In this document: piece by piece, positions 1 to 6,666 of the stretch
Layout of the letters: each line of letters opens with the position of its first letter
Numbering within the stretch: position 1 is the stretch's first letter
Assembly (NCBI GenBank): GCA_947097535.1
Contig: CAMURM010000040.1
Span: 1 to 9,088 of the forward strand
Length of the DNA: 9,088 nucleotides
Source of the DNA: an uncultured Selenomonas sp.
Lineage (GTDB): Bacteria; Bacillota; Negativicutes; Selenomonadales; Selenomonadaceae
Direction: 5' to 3'
Made by a program: the position numbers and the translations under genes
Notes under the pieces: generated by a model
Database searches by the model: none
Seen by the model: the letters and a program-made list of their open reading frames with translations, nothing else
What the model was told of the DNA's origin: nothing

Positions 1-697
1 CTTTGACGTCGACGAGGATCTTTCCTTCGTGCATCATGATGAGGCGGTTGCCGAGACGCAGTGCGTCCTTCATGTTGTGCGTGATCATGAGTGTCGTGAG
101 CCGGCGCTTTTCCACGATGTCCTTCGTGATGTCGAGAACTTTTTCCGCCGTCTTGGGGTCGAGCGCCGCCGTATGCTCGTCGAGGAGTAGGAGTTTCGGC
201 TCTGCCATCGTTGCCATGAGGAGCGTCAGGGCTTGGCGCTGGCCGCCCGAAAGCAGGCCGACCTTGGATTCGAGCCTGTCTTCAAGCCCGAGGTTGAGCC
301 CCGCCAGAAGCTCGCGGAACTGTTCGCGCTGCGCCTTGGAGAAGCTCCAGCGCAGGCGCGGCGCCGTGCCGCGGCGCGCGGCGATGGCGAGGTTTTCCTC
401 GATCATCATGCCCGCCGCCGTGCCCATCATGGGATCCTGAAAGACGCGGCCGATGTACTTGGCTCGCTTGTGCTCGGGCCATTTTGTGATGTCCGTGCCC
501 GCGATGACGATGCTGCCCGCGTCGACGCGGAAGGTGCCGGCGATGGAGTTCATGAGTGTCGACTTGCCGGCGCCGTTGCCGCCGATGACGGTCACGAAGT
601 CGCCGGGCGCGAGGTGGAGCGTGACGCCTTTCAGCGCGTACTTCTCCGTGATCGTGCCGGGGTTGAAGGTCTTGGCGATGTTTTCGATCTTGAGCAT
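1..697 (-). CDS. ABC transporter ATP-binding protein (partial, 3' end outside window)
   Basis: This is the cytoplasmic ATPase subunit that powers the importer encoded by the two genes upstream of it. The first 232 codons are visible; the rest lies beyond the left edge. All nucleotide-binding motifs are present: Walker A GGNGAGKST (residues 39-47), a Q-loop at FQDP (Gln87), the signature LSGGQ (149-153), Walker B LLLLDE (169-174) followed by HTAALDP, and the H-loop His207 in MITHNMKDAL. The LDEHTAALDP form of Walker B/D-loop is typical of the ATPases paired with TrpX-type binding proteins. The start ATG at 697 shares one base with the permease stop (TGATG), which implies translational coupling. 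An A/G-rich Shine-Dalgarno (AAGGGGGGG) lies just upstream, inside the end of the permease gene. Substrate specificity cannot be read from this subunit. Confidence 0.93.
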   Translation of the reverse strand, partial: MLKIENIAKTFNPGTITEKYALKGVTLHLAPGDFVTVIGGNGAGKSTLMNSIAGTFRVDAGSIVIAGTDITKWPEHKRAKYIGRVFQDPMMGTAAGMMIEENLAIAARRGTAPRLRWSFSKAQREQFRELLAGLNLGLEDRLESKVGLLSGGQRQALTLLMATMAEPKLLLLDEHTAALDPKTAEKVLDITKDIVEKRRLTTLMITHNMKDALRLGNRLIMMHEGKILVDVK

Positions 698-1578
698 CAG
701 CGAAGCCCCCCCTTCGCACGGCGCAGGCGCGCCTGGATGAGAGGCAGTGAGAGCGCGAGCGCGACGAGCGCTGCCGTGAAGAGCTTAAGATCGTTGGGCG
801 GCATGCCGAGCTCCAGGACAACGGCGATGACGGCGCGGTAGACGATGGAGCCGCCGATGACGGAGAGCAGACAGTTCTTGAAGCTGCGCGTGCCGAAGAG
901 CACCTCGCCGATGATGACGGAGGCGAGGCCGATGACGATGGTGCCGACGCCCATGCCGACGTCAGCGAAGCCGTTTGCCTGCGCGACGAGCGCGCCCGAG
1001 ATGGCGACGAGGCCGTTCGAGAGCAAAAGGCCGAGGATGATCGTCATGTCGGTGTTGACGCCGTTCGCGCGGATCATGTGCGGGTTGTAGCCCGTCGCGC
1101 GGATCGCCGCGCCGAGCTCCGTACCGAAGAAGTAGTAGCAGGCGACGCTGATGACGACGACGACGAGGAAGCCCATGGCGAGCACGGCGACTTCGCGCGT
1201 GAGGCCGAAGCTCTGCGCCTGCGTGAAGATCGTCTCTGTATTGAGGAGCGGCAGGTTCGCCTTGCCCATGATGCGAAGGTTCACGGAGTAGAGCGCGATC
1301 ATCGTGAGAATCCCTGCGAGGAGCGCGGGGATCTTGAGCTTCGTCGTCAGGAGTCCCGTGATGACGCCCGAGAGCATGCCCGCGACGAAGGCCGCGAGGA
1401 TGGCGAGGAGGGGCGAAGTGCCGACGGCGAGAAGGCTCGCCGCCGTCGCGGCGCCCAGCGGGAAGCTGCCCTCGACGGTGAGGTCGGCGATGTCGAGCAC
1501 GCGAAATGTCAGGTAGACGCCGATGGCGAGCAGCGCCCATAAGAGGCCTTGTGAAATCGTTGGGATGATGAGATCCAT
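697..1578 (-). CDS. ABC transporter permease, BPD_transp_2 / TrpY-like
   Basis: A 293-residue integral inner-membrane protein forming the translocation path of the importer. Hydrophobic segments run through its whole length, roughly eight membrane spans by eye. The N-terminal stretch GLLWALLAIGVYLTFRVLDI, followed by ADLTVEGSFPLGA, is characteristic of the permeases paired with ABC_sub_bind/TrpX binding proteins (COG4120), which are distantly related to branched-chain amino acid permeases. The start at 1578 has an AAAGGAG ribosome binding site about 11 nt upstream. The stop overlaps the ATPase start by one base. The gene lies 108 bp downstream of the binding-protein gene, and that gap holds a strong hairpin. 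Tryptophan or another aromatic amino acid is a plausible substrate because characterised relatives (TrpXYZ of streptococci) carry tryptophan, but the sequence does not prove it. Confidence 0.9.
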   Translation of the reverse strand: MDLIIPTISQGLLWALLAIGVYLTFRVLDIADLTVEGSFPLGAATAASLLAVGTSPLLAILAAFVAGMLSGVITGLLTTKLKIPALLAGILTMIALYSVNLRIMGKANLPLLNTETIFTQAQSFGLTREVAVLAMGFLVVVVISVACYYFFGTELGAAIRATGYNPHMIRANGVNTDMTIILGLLLSNGLVAISGALVAQANGFADVGMGVGTIVIGLASVIIGEVLFGTRSFKNCLLSVIGGSIVYRAVIAVVLELGMPPNDLKLFTAALVALALSLPLIQARLRRAKGGLR

Positions 1579-1601
1579 AGAGAAGTGTTCTCCTTTTGCA
1601 C

Positions 1602-1639
1602 AAAGAGCTGCAAGAGAATGTCTGACCTTGCAGCTCTTT
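1602..1639 (-). promoter_or_regulatory. Intercistronic hairpin between binding-protein and permease genes
   Basis: A perfect 13-bp inverted repeat (1602-1614 with 1627-1639; arm AAAGAGCTGCAAG on the minus strand) with a 12-nt loop lies in the 108-bp gap. No run of T follows it on the minus strand: the sequence goes straight into the permease ribosome binding site. It is therefore unlikely to be a complete intrinsic terminator. Hairpins in this place often protect the 3' end of the upstream mRNA or partly attenuate transcription, so that the binding protein outnumbers the permease; that role is inferred here. Confidence 0.6.
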
Positions 1640-1686
1640 TGCGGATTTTGATGAAATTACCGGCGGACGATGAAAGTCCGACGAGA

Positions 1687-2676
1687 TTATTCGAAAATCT
1701 GCGCGTCCTTCAGGATGTCGGCAGGAATCTGGATGCCGAGCGTTTCCGCGTTCTTCTTGTTGATGCTGACTTTGAGTTCTTTCGCCATCTCGATCGGCAT
1801 GTCAGCGGGCTTCTTCTTGCCTTCGAGGATGTCGGCGGCCATGTGGCCCGTCTGCACGCCGAGCTTGTAGTAGTCGATGCCGTAGGTCGCAAGCGCCCCC
1901 GCCTTGACCCAGTTGTCCTCGCTGCAGAACACGGGCTTCTTCGCCGGATTCGTGATGGAAAGAAGCGTCGGGACGGCGGAGGCCATGATGTTGTCCGTCG
2001 GCTCGAAGAAGGCGTCGACATCGCCGACGAGGCTGTTCGCCGCCTGCTGGATGTCGTTGACGGTCGAGATCGTCGCCGTGCGCACCTTGAGGCCGCGGTT
2101 CTCCGCGTACTCGGTGATCGCCTTCGCCTGCACCTCGGAGTTGACCTCGCTTGAGCAGTAGATGATGCCGATGGTCTTGACATTGGGGCAGATCTTCAGC
2201 ATGAGATCGACCTGCTCCTTGATGGGGCTCATGTCGCTCGTGCCCGTGACGTTGCCGCCGGGCTTCTCGTTCGAGGCGGCGAGCTTGGCGCCGACGTAGT
2301 CCGTGATCGCCGTGCCGACGATGGGGATGTCGTGCGTCGCGTTCGCCATGCTCTGCGCGGAAGGCGTCGCGATCGCACAGACGAGCGCCATCTTCGCGTT
2401 GACGAAGCGCTGCGCGATGTTCTGGAGGTTCGACTGATCCGCCTGCGCGTTCTGGCGGTCGATGGAGATGTTCTTTCCTTCCTCGAAGCCGCGCTCCTTG
2501 AGTCCGTCGGCGAAGCCTTTGTTCGCCGCGTCGAGCGCGTTGTGCTCGACGAGCTGCACGACGCCGATCTTCATCTCCTTCGTGTCGGCGCTCTGGCCGC
2601 AGCCCGCGATGCCGAGGCTTGCGGTCAGGAGGGAAGCGCCGAGGATGAGAGCCTTGAGCTTCTTCGAAATGTGCAT
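1687..2676 (-). CDS. ABC transporter substrate-binding lipoprotein, TrpX / ABC_sub_bind family
   Basis: A 329-residue extracytoplasmic ligand-binding lipoprotein, the specificity subunit of the importer whose permease and ATPase follow. The N-terminus has two Lys, a hydrophobic stretch (about residues 8-22) and a lipobox IAGC with the lipidated Cys at 26. The mature part has family features: KIGVVQLVEHNALD near the start, an ANKGFADGL helix, GGNVTGTSD in the hinge region and the ending ETLGIQIPADIL. The frame stays open up to an ATG at 2766, but I chose 2676: it has AAAGGCGG 7 nt upstream and puts the signal peptide at the very N-terminus, while 2766 would fall at the predicted transcription start. 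First gene of the operon. The family (PF04392/COG2984) includes the streptococcal tryptophan binder TrpX; the ligand here is unproven. No T-box-like leader is visible. Confidence 0.92.
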   Translation of the reverse strand: MHISKKLKALILGASLLTASLGIAGCGQSADTKEMKIGVVQLVEHNALDAANKGFADGLKERGFEEGKNISIDRQNAQADQSNLQNIAQRFVNAKMALVCAIATPSAQSMANATHDIPIVGTAITDYVGAKLAASNEKPGGNVTGTSDMSPIKEQVDLMLKICPNVKTIGIIYCSSEVNSEVQAKAITEYAENRGLKVRTATISTVNDIQQAANSLVGDVDAFFEPTDNIMASAVPTLLSITNPAKKPVFCSEDNWVKAGALATYGIDYYKLGVQTGHMAADILEGKKKPADMPIEMAKELKVSINKKNAETLGIQIPADILKDAQIFE

Positions 2677-2773
2677 GAGGATTCCGCCTTTCTGCTGTGT
2701 GGGAAGCACGACGGTCGCCGCATTTCCCAGAAATGTTTTATCAATGATTGACTTCATGTAAAGCAATACTGAT

Positions 2774-2803
2774 ATTATACATGTTTACAGCGAGAAATGC
2801 CAT
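2774..2803 (-). promoter_or_regulatory. Predicted sigma-70-type promoter of the ABC importer operon
   Basis: On the minus strand a perfect -10 hexamer TATAAT (2774-2779) lies 18 bp downstream of ATGGCA (2798-2803, four of six matches to TTGACA). Transcription would start near 2767, leaving a leader of about 90 nt before the ATG at 2676. Around the -10, the CATGTAAA and CATGTTTA elements could form a partly symmetric operator, but the symmetry is imperfect. Confidence 0.6.
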
Positions 2804-2878
2804 AGCTGCGCGAAAATCGAGGCAAAGAGCGCGGTGACGAGTTTTATAAAAAGAAGAAAGATTTTCCAAAAAAAGAAA

Positions 2879-2907
2879 TTGACAATCCGCCTAAAGAGAT
2901 ATATCCT
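2879..2907 (+). promoter_or_regulatory. Predicted promoter of the PAS chemoreceptor-like gene
   Basis: A perfect -35 TTGACA (2879-2884) is followed after 17 bp by TATCCT (2902-2907, four of six matches to TATAAT). Transcription starting near 2914 gives a leader of about 60 nt that includes the GGAGGAG ribosome binding site (2959-2965). This promoter diverges from that of the ABC operon; about 75 bp of A/T-rich spacer separates them. Confidence 0.55.
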
Positions 2908-2972
2908 AGAACTTAAGGGAATAAAATATCTGGAACGTACTTGAGGTTTAGTATAATTGGAGGAGATTTTTA

Positions 2973-4469
2973 ATGTTCGGCATGAAAAAGGCTGCGGCCG
3001 CTCCGAGTGGCGGGCAGGACTTGGCTGCTGCAATCCGCGGGATTGCACGGAAACACGAGCAGAATCAGCTTTTTGCGAAGATCGATGCGCGAGAGCCTTG
3101 GGCAGATGCACTCAATGAGCTCATCGACAAGGTGAACGAGGAGATTGACTATCAGAAGTTCCGCATACGCACGATCAACGATGCTGTTCATTCGGGACTT
3201 TGGTACATGAAGATCAATGCAGACTTCAGCATAGCCTACGCGATTTGGTCCGATGAGTTCCGCCGCATGGTCGGCTTTCACGATGAAAACGACTTCCCGA
3301 ACACGATCGAGGCGTGGAGCTCGCGCCTGCATCCGGACGATGTGGACGGCACGCTGGCCTCGTTCACGCAGTGCATCAAGGATCTGAGCGGCAATACGCC
3401 CTACGACGTGAACTACCGCATGCAGGTGCGCGACGGCAGCTACAAGTGGTTCCATGCCTCAGGCAACGTCGTCCGCAATAAGAGCGGACATCCCGAGGAA
3501 ATCATCGGCGTCTTCGTCGATATTGATGAAGAGATCAAGAACAAGGAATACCTCGACTACACGCTCAAGCGCTACGAGGCGATCGACAGCATCTTAGCGG
3601 AAGGCTCGTGGAACATGCGCGTCGTCGGCAACGACCCGACGAACCCGAACAACGAGTTCTGGTGGTCGGATCGTTTCCGTCACCTGCTAGGCTTTTCCAA
3701 TACGACGGACTTCCCGAACCGTCTGAACTCCTGGGCGGATCGCCTGCACCCGGACGACAAGGCGCGCACCTTGCAGGCATTTCAGGATCATATCATGGAT
3801 TACAGCGGCAGGACGCCGTTCGACCTTGAATACCGCTTGAAGACGAAGGCGGGAGACTATCTTTGGTTCCGTGCCGTGGGCAAGACGATACGGAAGGCTG
3901 ACGGCACGCCCGTCCTCGTCGCCGGCGCCATCGAGGATATCACGCTCCGGAAGACCGGCAAGGAGCAGTTCTACAAGGAATTCGGCTCGCGCATGGACGG
4001 GCTTTACAACTCGATCGATACCATCACGACGCGCGTGAGCGAGACGACGGAGCGCACGGTCGAGATCACCGGCGTGCAGGAGGAGATCACGCGGGCGGCG
4101 GAGGATACGCGCACGCAGACCGAGAACACGCTGAAGATGACGGAGCTCATCATGAACATCTCGAAGCAGACGAACCTCCTGGCGCTCAACGCTTCCATCG
4201 AGGCGGCGCGCGCGGGCGACGCAGGACGGGGCTTCTCCGTCGTCGCTGAAGAGGTGCGAAAGCTCGCCGACAGCAGCCAGGAAGCGGTGGGCAAGATCGT
4301 CGAAGCCCTCGGCTCGATGGAAAAGGCAGCGGTCAACATCGAGGAGAAGATCCGTTCGATCAATCTCCTCATTGAGAATCAGGCAGCCAATATGAAGGAA
4401 ATCAACACATCGGTGAAACAGGCGAAGGAAATATCGGGCGATATCGAGAAGCTCTCGAAGAGCATGTAA
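2973..4469 (+). CDS. Soluble PAS-PAS methyl-accepting chemotaxis-like signal transducer
   Basis: A 498-residue protein with no membrane segment or signal peptide, so probably cytoplasmic. A short helical N-terminus (to about residue 70) is followed by two PAS_3-type domains (about 72-190 and 205-328). Each carries the same core, WSDxFRxxxGF then RLHPDD (92-123 and 231-262), a repeat spaced 139 residues apart. After a helix comes a chemoreceptor signalling hairpin (about 340-480) with the conserved tip NLLALNASIEAARAGDAGRG (401-420) and FSVVAEEVRKLA. That tip contacts CheA and CheW in known receptors. Both coiled-coil arms are short, and no C-terminal CheR-binding pentapeptide is seen. The architecture resembles BdlA of Pseudomonas aeruginosa, a soluble PAS-PAS-MCP protein controlling biofilm dispersal. 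Redox, oxygen or a small ligand may be sensed; no haem or flavin ligand can be assigned. GGAGGAG lies 7 nt before the ATG. The gene appears monocistronic. Confidence 0.9.
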   Translation: MFGMKKAAAAPSGGQDLAAAIRGIARKHEQNQLFAKIDAREPWADALNELIDKVNEEIDYQKFRIRTINDAVHSGLWYMKINADFSIAYAIWSDEFRRMVGFHDENDFPNTIEAWSSRLHPDDVDGTLASFTQCIKDLSGNTPYDVNYRMQVRDGSYKWFHASGNVVRNKSGHPEEIIGVFVDIDEEIKNKEYLDYTLKRYEAIDSILAEGSWNMRVVGNDPTNPNNEFWWSDRFRHLLGFSNTTDFPNRLNSWADRLHPDDKARTLQAFQDHIMDYSGRTPFDLEYRLKTKAGDYLWFRAVGKTIRKADGTPVLVAGAIEDITLRKTGKEQFYKEFGSRMDGLYNSIDTITTRVSETTERTVEITGVQEEITRAAEDTRTQTENTLKMTELIMNISKQTNLLALNASIEAARAGDAGRGFSVVAEEVRKLADSSQEAVGKIVEALGSMEKAAVNIEEKIRSINLLIENQAANMKEINTSVKQAKEISGDIEKLSKSM

Positions 4470-4476
4470 GCCATGT

Positions 4477-4511
4477 GCGCACATGTCTGTCCGCTTTGCG
4501 GGCATGTGTGC
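4477..4511 (+). other. Hairpin just downstream of the PAS-MCP gene
   Basis: Right after the stop codon lies a perfect 14-bp palindrome CATGTGCGCACATG (4472-4485). Its right half also pairs with GCATGTGTGC further on, giving a 9-bp stem (4477-4485 with 4503-4511, one G-T pair). That stem encloses a small CCGC-TTT-GCGG stem-loop (4491-4501). No T run follows, so it is not an intrinsic terminator by itself; a second, better terminator comes about 75 bp later. It may stabilise the mRNA end. Confidence 0.4.
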
Positions 4512-4583
4512 TGACTCGATGAAAGCCGCATCTGTCTGCGCCCTTTGGGCTTGATGGTATGTCCATCGTCGATTTTGAAGAAG

Positions 4584-4625
4584 TGCCGCCGAGGAGCATG
4601 AATTCATGTTCCTCGGCGGTATTTT
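4584..4625 (+). terminator. Rho-independent terminator after the PAS-MCP gene
   Basis: A near-perfect palindrome at 4586-4619 (CCGCCGAGGA pairing with TCCTCGGCGG, then a G-T pair, then CATG/CATG around AATT) is followed by ATTTT. The stem is long and GC-rich. It lies about 115 bp after the stop codon and before the promoter of the next gene. Confidence 0.8.
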
Positions 4626-4667
4626 GCGTATAGGAAAGCAGCGGTGAAGTTTTGCTGCGATTTCCCC

Positions 4668-4696
4668 TTGGCAAATCCTGCAAGGTCATGTATAAT
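4668..4696 (+). promoter_or_regulatory. Predicted strong promoter of the amino-acid-binding lipoprotein gene
   Basis: TTGGCA (4668-4673, five of six matches) and a perfect TATAAT (4691-4696) are separated by exactly 17 bp. Transcription would start near 4703, giving a leader of about 37 nt that includes AAAAGGAG. Confidence 0.8.
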
Positions 4697-4739
4697 AGTA
4701 ACGCGATAACACTTTAACGAAGAAAAGGAGTGCTTGACT

Positions 4740-5534
4740 TTGAAGAAAATCTTATTCGTCTGTTTGTCGCTCATCGTGGCGGCAGGTCTTATGGCGGGCT
4801 GCGGCGGCGACAAGGACAAGGCGGCGGGCGAAGCGCCGAAGAAGATCGTCATCGGTCTTGACGACAACTTCCCGCCGATGGGCTTCCTCGACGAGAAGAA
4901 CGAAATCACGGGCTTTGATGTGGAGCTCGCGAAGGAAGCGGCGAAGCGCCTCGGCACGGAAGTTGAATTCAAGGGCATCGATTGGGCAAGCAAGGAGGCC
5001 GAGATCCAGAGCGGACGCATTGACGCGCTGTGGAACGGTCTGGAAATCACGGAAGAGCGCAAGAAGAATTTGCTTTTTTCCGAGCCGTACATGAACGATC
5101 AGCAGGTGATCTTCAAGCGCGCTGACGATGCGTCGATCACGAAGGAAGACGACCTCAAGGGCAAGATCGTCGCGACGCAGAGCGCCTCGGGCACGGCGGA
5201 GGACTATGTGGACGGTCATAAGGACACGACGGGTTACAAGGACGTGAAGAAGTACGCGGACTATCTGTCGGCGTTCATGGATCTGGAAAATGGCCGCGTC
5301 GATGCGATCGTCTGCGATGAGATCATCGGCCGCTACTACATGTCGAAGCATCCCGACAAGATCGCCGCCCTCGACGGCCACGTCGGCCCCGTGACGCAGT
5401 TCGGCGTCGCCTACCGCAAGGACGATACGGCGCTCAAGGAGAAGATGCAGAAAGTCCTCGACGAGATGCGCGCCGATGGCACGATGGCGAAGATCTCGGA
5501 AAAGTGGTTCGGCAAGGACATCACGAAGCTGTAA
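4740..5534 (+). CDS. Orphan amino acid ABC transporter substrate-binding lipoprotein (SBP_bac_3)
   Basis: A 264-residue polar amino-acid-binding protein that would capture its ligand outside the cytoplasmic membrane and deliver it to an ABC permease. The N-terminus MKKILFVCLSLIVAAGLMAG precedes the lipobox Cys21. Family signatures are GLDDNFPPMGF (39-49), ITGFDVELAKEAAKRLG (56-72), SGRIDALWNGLEITEERKK (91-109) and FSEPY; the C-terminus carries the usual DEMRADGTMAKISEKWFG. The start is a TTG at 4740, 9 nt after AAAAGGAG; another in-frame TTG at 4734 is only 3 nt from that site and is less likely. No permease or ATPase gene is adjacent, and the gene is closed off by its own promoter and terminator. 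It must therefore work with a transporter encoded elsewhere or serve another sensing role. Ligand unknown (glutamine, cystine or basic amino acids are all possible). Confidence 0.92.
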   Translation: MKKILFVCLSLIVAAGLMAGCGGDKDKAAGEAPKKIVIGLDDNFPPMGFLDEKNEITGFDVELAKEAAKRLGTEVEFKGIDWASKEAEIQSGRIDALWNGLEITEERKKNLLFSEPYMNDQQVIFKRADDASITKEDDLKGKIVATQSASGTAEDYVDGHKDTTGYKDVKKYADYLSAFMDLENGRVDAIVCDEIIGRYYMSKHPDKIAALDGHVGPVTQFGVAYRKDDTALKEKMQKVLDEMRADGTMAKISEKWFGKDITKL

Positions 5535-5548
5535 ACCTGAGAAAACGT

Positions 5549-5586
5549 GGACTGTGCGTGAGATTCGTTCGCGCACAGTCCTTTTT
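5549..5586 (+). terminator. Rho-independent terminator after the binding-protein gene
   Basis: A perfect 10-bp stem (GGACTGTGCG at 5549-5558 with CGCACAGTCC at 5572-5581, plus a flanking T-G pair) encloses a 13-nt loop and is followed directly by TTTTT. It starts 14 bp after the stop codon. Confidence 0.92.
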
Positions 5587-5590
5587 ACCA

Positions 5591-5685
5591 AGAAACCCCA
5601 AGAGGTCAAGCCCGAAGGGCGCAGACCGATTGGCGAGGTTTCTGTAAGGACGGCGCACAATGTCCACAAAGTGGACGTTTGTGCG
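5591..5685 (+). other. Two consecutive hairpin-forming elements, function unknown
   Basis: No gene is seen between the terminator and the next promoter, but the sequence folds well. The first element nests three stems: AGAAACC/GGTTTCT (5591-5597, 5637-5643), GGTC/GACC (5604-5607, 5624-5627) and GCCC/GGGC around GAA (5610-5620). The second (5654-5685) is GTCCAC-AAA-GTGGAC extended outwards by CGCAC/GTGCG with one bulge. Neither has a following T run. They could be a fragment of a structured RNA, an operator-like site for the downstream two-gene unit, or the edge of an insertion. No known RNA family is recognised. Confidence 0.35.
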
Positions 5686-5701
5686 TGTAGTTTACTTTGC
5701 C

Positions 5702-5729
5702 TTGACATCGTACGCAAATAATTTATAAT
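5702..5729 (+). promoter_or_regulatory. Consensus promoter of the candidate toxin-antitoxin operon
   Basis: TTGACA (5702-5707) and TATAAT (5724-5729) are both perfect consensus hexamers, 16 bp apart. Transcription would start near 5736, about 50 nt before the first ATG with a ribosome binding site. A strong promoter of this kind, with a 32-bp hairpin-forming repeat just upstream (5654-5685), suits a unit that is normally repressed; repression is an inference. Confidence 0.8.
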
Positions 5730-5784
5730 AAATGCAGAGCATAGTTTTATGAAAATGTATATTTCTGAAAAGAGAGTGATTAAA

Positions 5785-6027
5785 ATGCAAGCCAATATAA
5801 AAAGAATTGGCAATATGACTGTCAAGGTTATTTCTGGCGACGATTTGTCACTCCATTGTGAAGTAATCAGCAGTAATGATATTGAAATGGACAGACGTGC
5901 GGCAGCTGCCGTACAATCGGCTATTGATAAAGCTAAGATATGTAAAAAACCGATAGCTAAATATGATGTAGCAACAAAGAGAGCTTTTGTAGAATATGCT
6001 GATGGGAACATACAATATGTCGATTAA
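5785..6027 (+). CDS. Small protein upstream of zeta-like kinase; candidate antitoxin
   Basis: An 80-residue protein of no family I recognise. It begins with a probable beta-rich stretch (IKRIGNMTVKVISGD, then LSLHCEVIS). A helix follows (about 37-51, DRRAAAAVQSAIDKAK), and then a C-terminal KKPIAKYDVATKRAFVEY that ends in DGNIQYVD. There is no helix-turn-helix, signal peptide or membrane span. I chose the ATG at 5785, preceded by AAAAGAGAG, over in-frame ATGs at 5749 and 5755, which have no ribosome binding site. The 3' end overlaps the kinase gene by 11 nt, so the two are probably translationally coupled. The gene order (small protein first, P-loop toxin second) matches zeta-type toxin-antitoxin operons, so a toxin-neutralising role is the leading hypothesis. 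Base composition is clearly more A+T-rich than the flanking genes, which suggests acquisition by transfer. Confidence 0.72.
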   Translation: MQANIKRIGNMTVKVISGDDLSLHCEVISSNDIEMDRRAAAAVQSAIDKAKICKKPIAKYDVATKRAFVEYADGNIQYVD

Positions 6028-6571
6028 GAAACCAATGATTTTAGTCATCGGTGGGCCAAATGGCTCGGGAAAAAGTACATTCATACAATATTTCGAGAAA
6101 ATTGGCGAGTATACAAACGCTGACGATGTTGTTGCCGCAACTGGAATGGACAATGCTGAAGCAGCCCGTTGGGTAGATAAAAAACGTTATGAAGCTATCG
6201 CTAGCAAAAATGATCTTACCTTTGAAACTGTATTGTCGTCAGAATACAAGCTGGATATACTGCGCAAGGCTAAATCTGAGGGGTACTTTATAAAATGTAT
6301 CTTCGTCTTGACGGTAGATCCTCTTATTAATGTGGCCAGAGTTCAAACCAGAGTCGCACAAGGTGGGCATGACGTAGAAAAAGAAAAGATTATTTCCAGA
6401 TACAAGAAGTCTCTCGGAAATATAAAAGAATTGCTGAAAATATGTGATATTCTGCATGTCTACGACAATACAATGGAACCTCGCAGGATAATTCGCAAAC
6501 ATAAGGAGGATGTTTCTGTCTTTGCCAATGATTTATGGGGTGAAGATCAGATATTGGCTCTTATGCAATGA
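6017..6571 (+). CDS. Zeta-toxin-like P-loop kinase (COG4185 type); candidate toxin
   Basis: A 184-residue cytoplasmic P-loop protein. Walker A is GGPNGSGKST (12-21). The other zeta-family landmarks follow in order: YTNADDVV (32-39), where the first Asp is the likely catalytic-base position; LTFETVLSS (67-75); the Arg-containing RVAQGGHDV (112-120); and ISRYKKSLGNI (126-136), whose Arg/Lys are candidates for phosphate contacts. Known zeta and PezT toxins phosphorylate UDP-N-acetylglucosamine and so block cell-wall precursor synthesis. Members of this shorter chromosomal branch are less studied, and some may have other substrates. At 184 residues it is shorter than classical zeta (about 287) but usual for the branch. 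I chose the ATG at 6017, with GATGGGA about 10 nt upstream; ATGs at 5996 and 6002 are possible but have no such site. It overlaps the candidate antitoxin gene by 11 nt and is followed by a terminator at 6667. A+T-rich like its partner. Confidence 0.85.
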   Translation: MSIKKPMILVIGGPNGSGKSTFIQYFEKIGEYTNADDVVAATGMDNAEAARWVDKKRYEAIASKNDLTFETVLSSEYKLDILRKAKSEGYFIKCIFVLTVDPLINVARVQTRVAQGGHDVEKEKIISRYKKSLGNIKELLKICDILHVYDNTMEPRRIIRKHKEDVSVFANDLWGEDQILALMQ

Positions 6572-6666
6572 TTTTCCTCAAAATACATTGCAAATTTATA
6601 ACAGTGAGGAATATTGATATAGAATATACTTCAGTGGAATAATTCCTTACGACAGTTAGAAACAAA

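Noticed and set aside
1..841. Plus-strand open frames opposite the ATPase gene
   Set aside because: The minus strand encodes a complete set of ABC ATPase motifs there; the plus-strand translations are serine/arginine-rich shadows.
2677..2766. N-terminal extension of the TrpX-like lipoprotein to an ATG at 2766
   Set aside because: It would bury the signal peptide 30 residues inside the protein and begin at the predicted transcription start. The ATG at 2676 has a proper ribosome binding site.
2677..2773. Possible T-box or riboswitch leader for the importer operon
   Set aside because: The predicted leader is only about 90 nt and shows no T-box sequence, antiterminator or terminator hairpin.
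2952..2957. A perfect TATAAT directly before the PAS-MCP ribosome binding site
   Set aside because: Transcription from it would start near 2964 and leave out most of the GGAGGAG site, and no good -35 lies 16-18 bp upstream. The TTGACA promoter at 2879 fits better.
3687..4607. A 306-codon open frame on the minus strand
   Set aside because: Antisense to the PAS-MCP gene, with arginine/leucine-rich low-complexity protein and no motif. The plus-strand protein has clear domains.
4752..6011. A 419-codon open frame on the minus strand
   Set aside because: It lies antisense to the amino-acid-binding lipoprotein gene and the candidate antitoxin, crosses two transcription units and has no recognisable domain. 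It is an artefact of GC-rich codon bias in the real genes.
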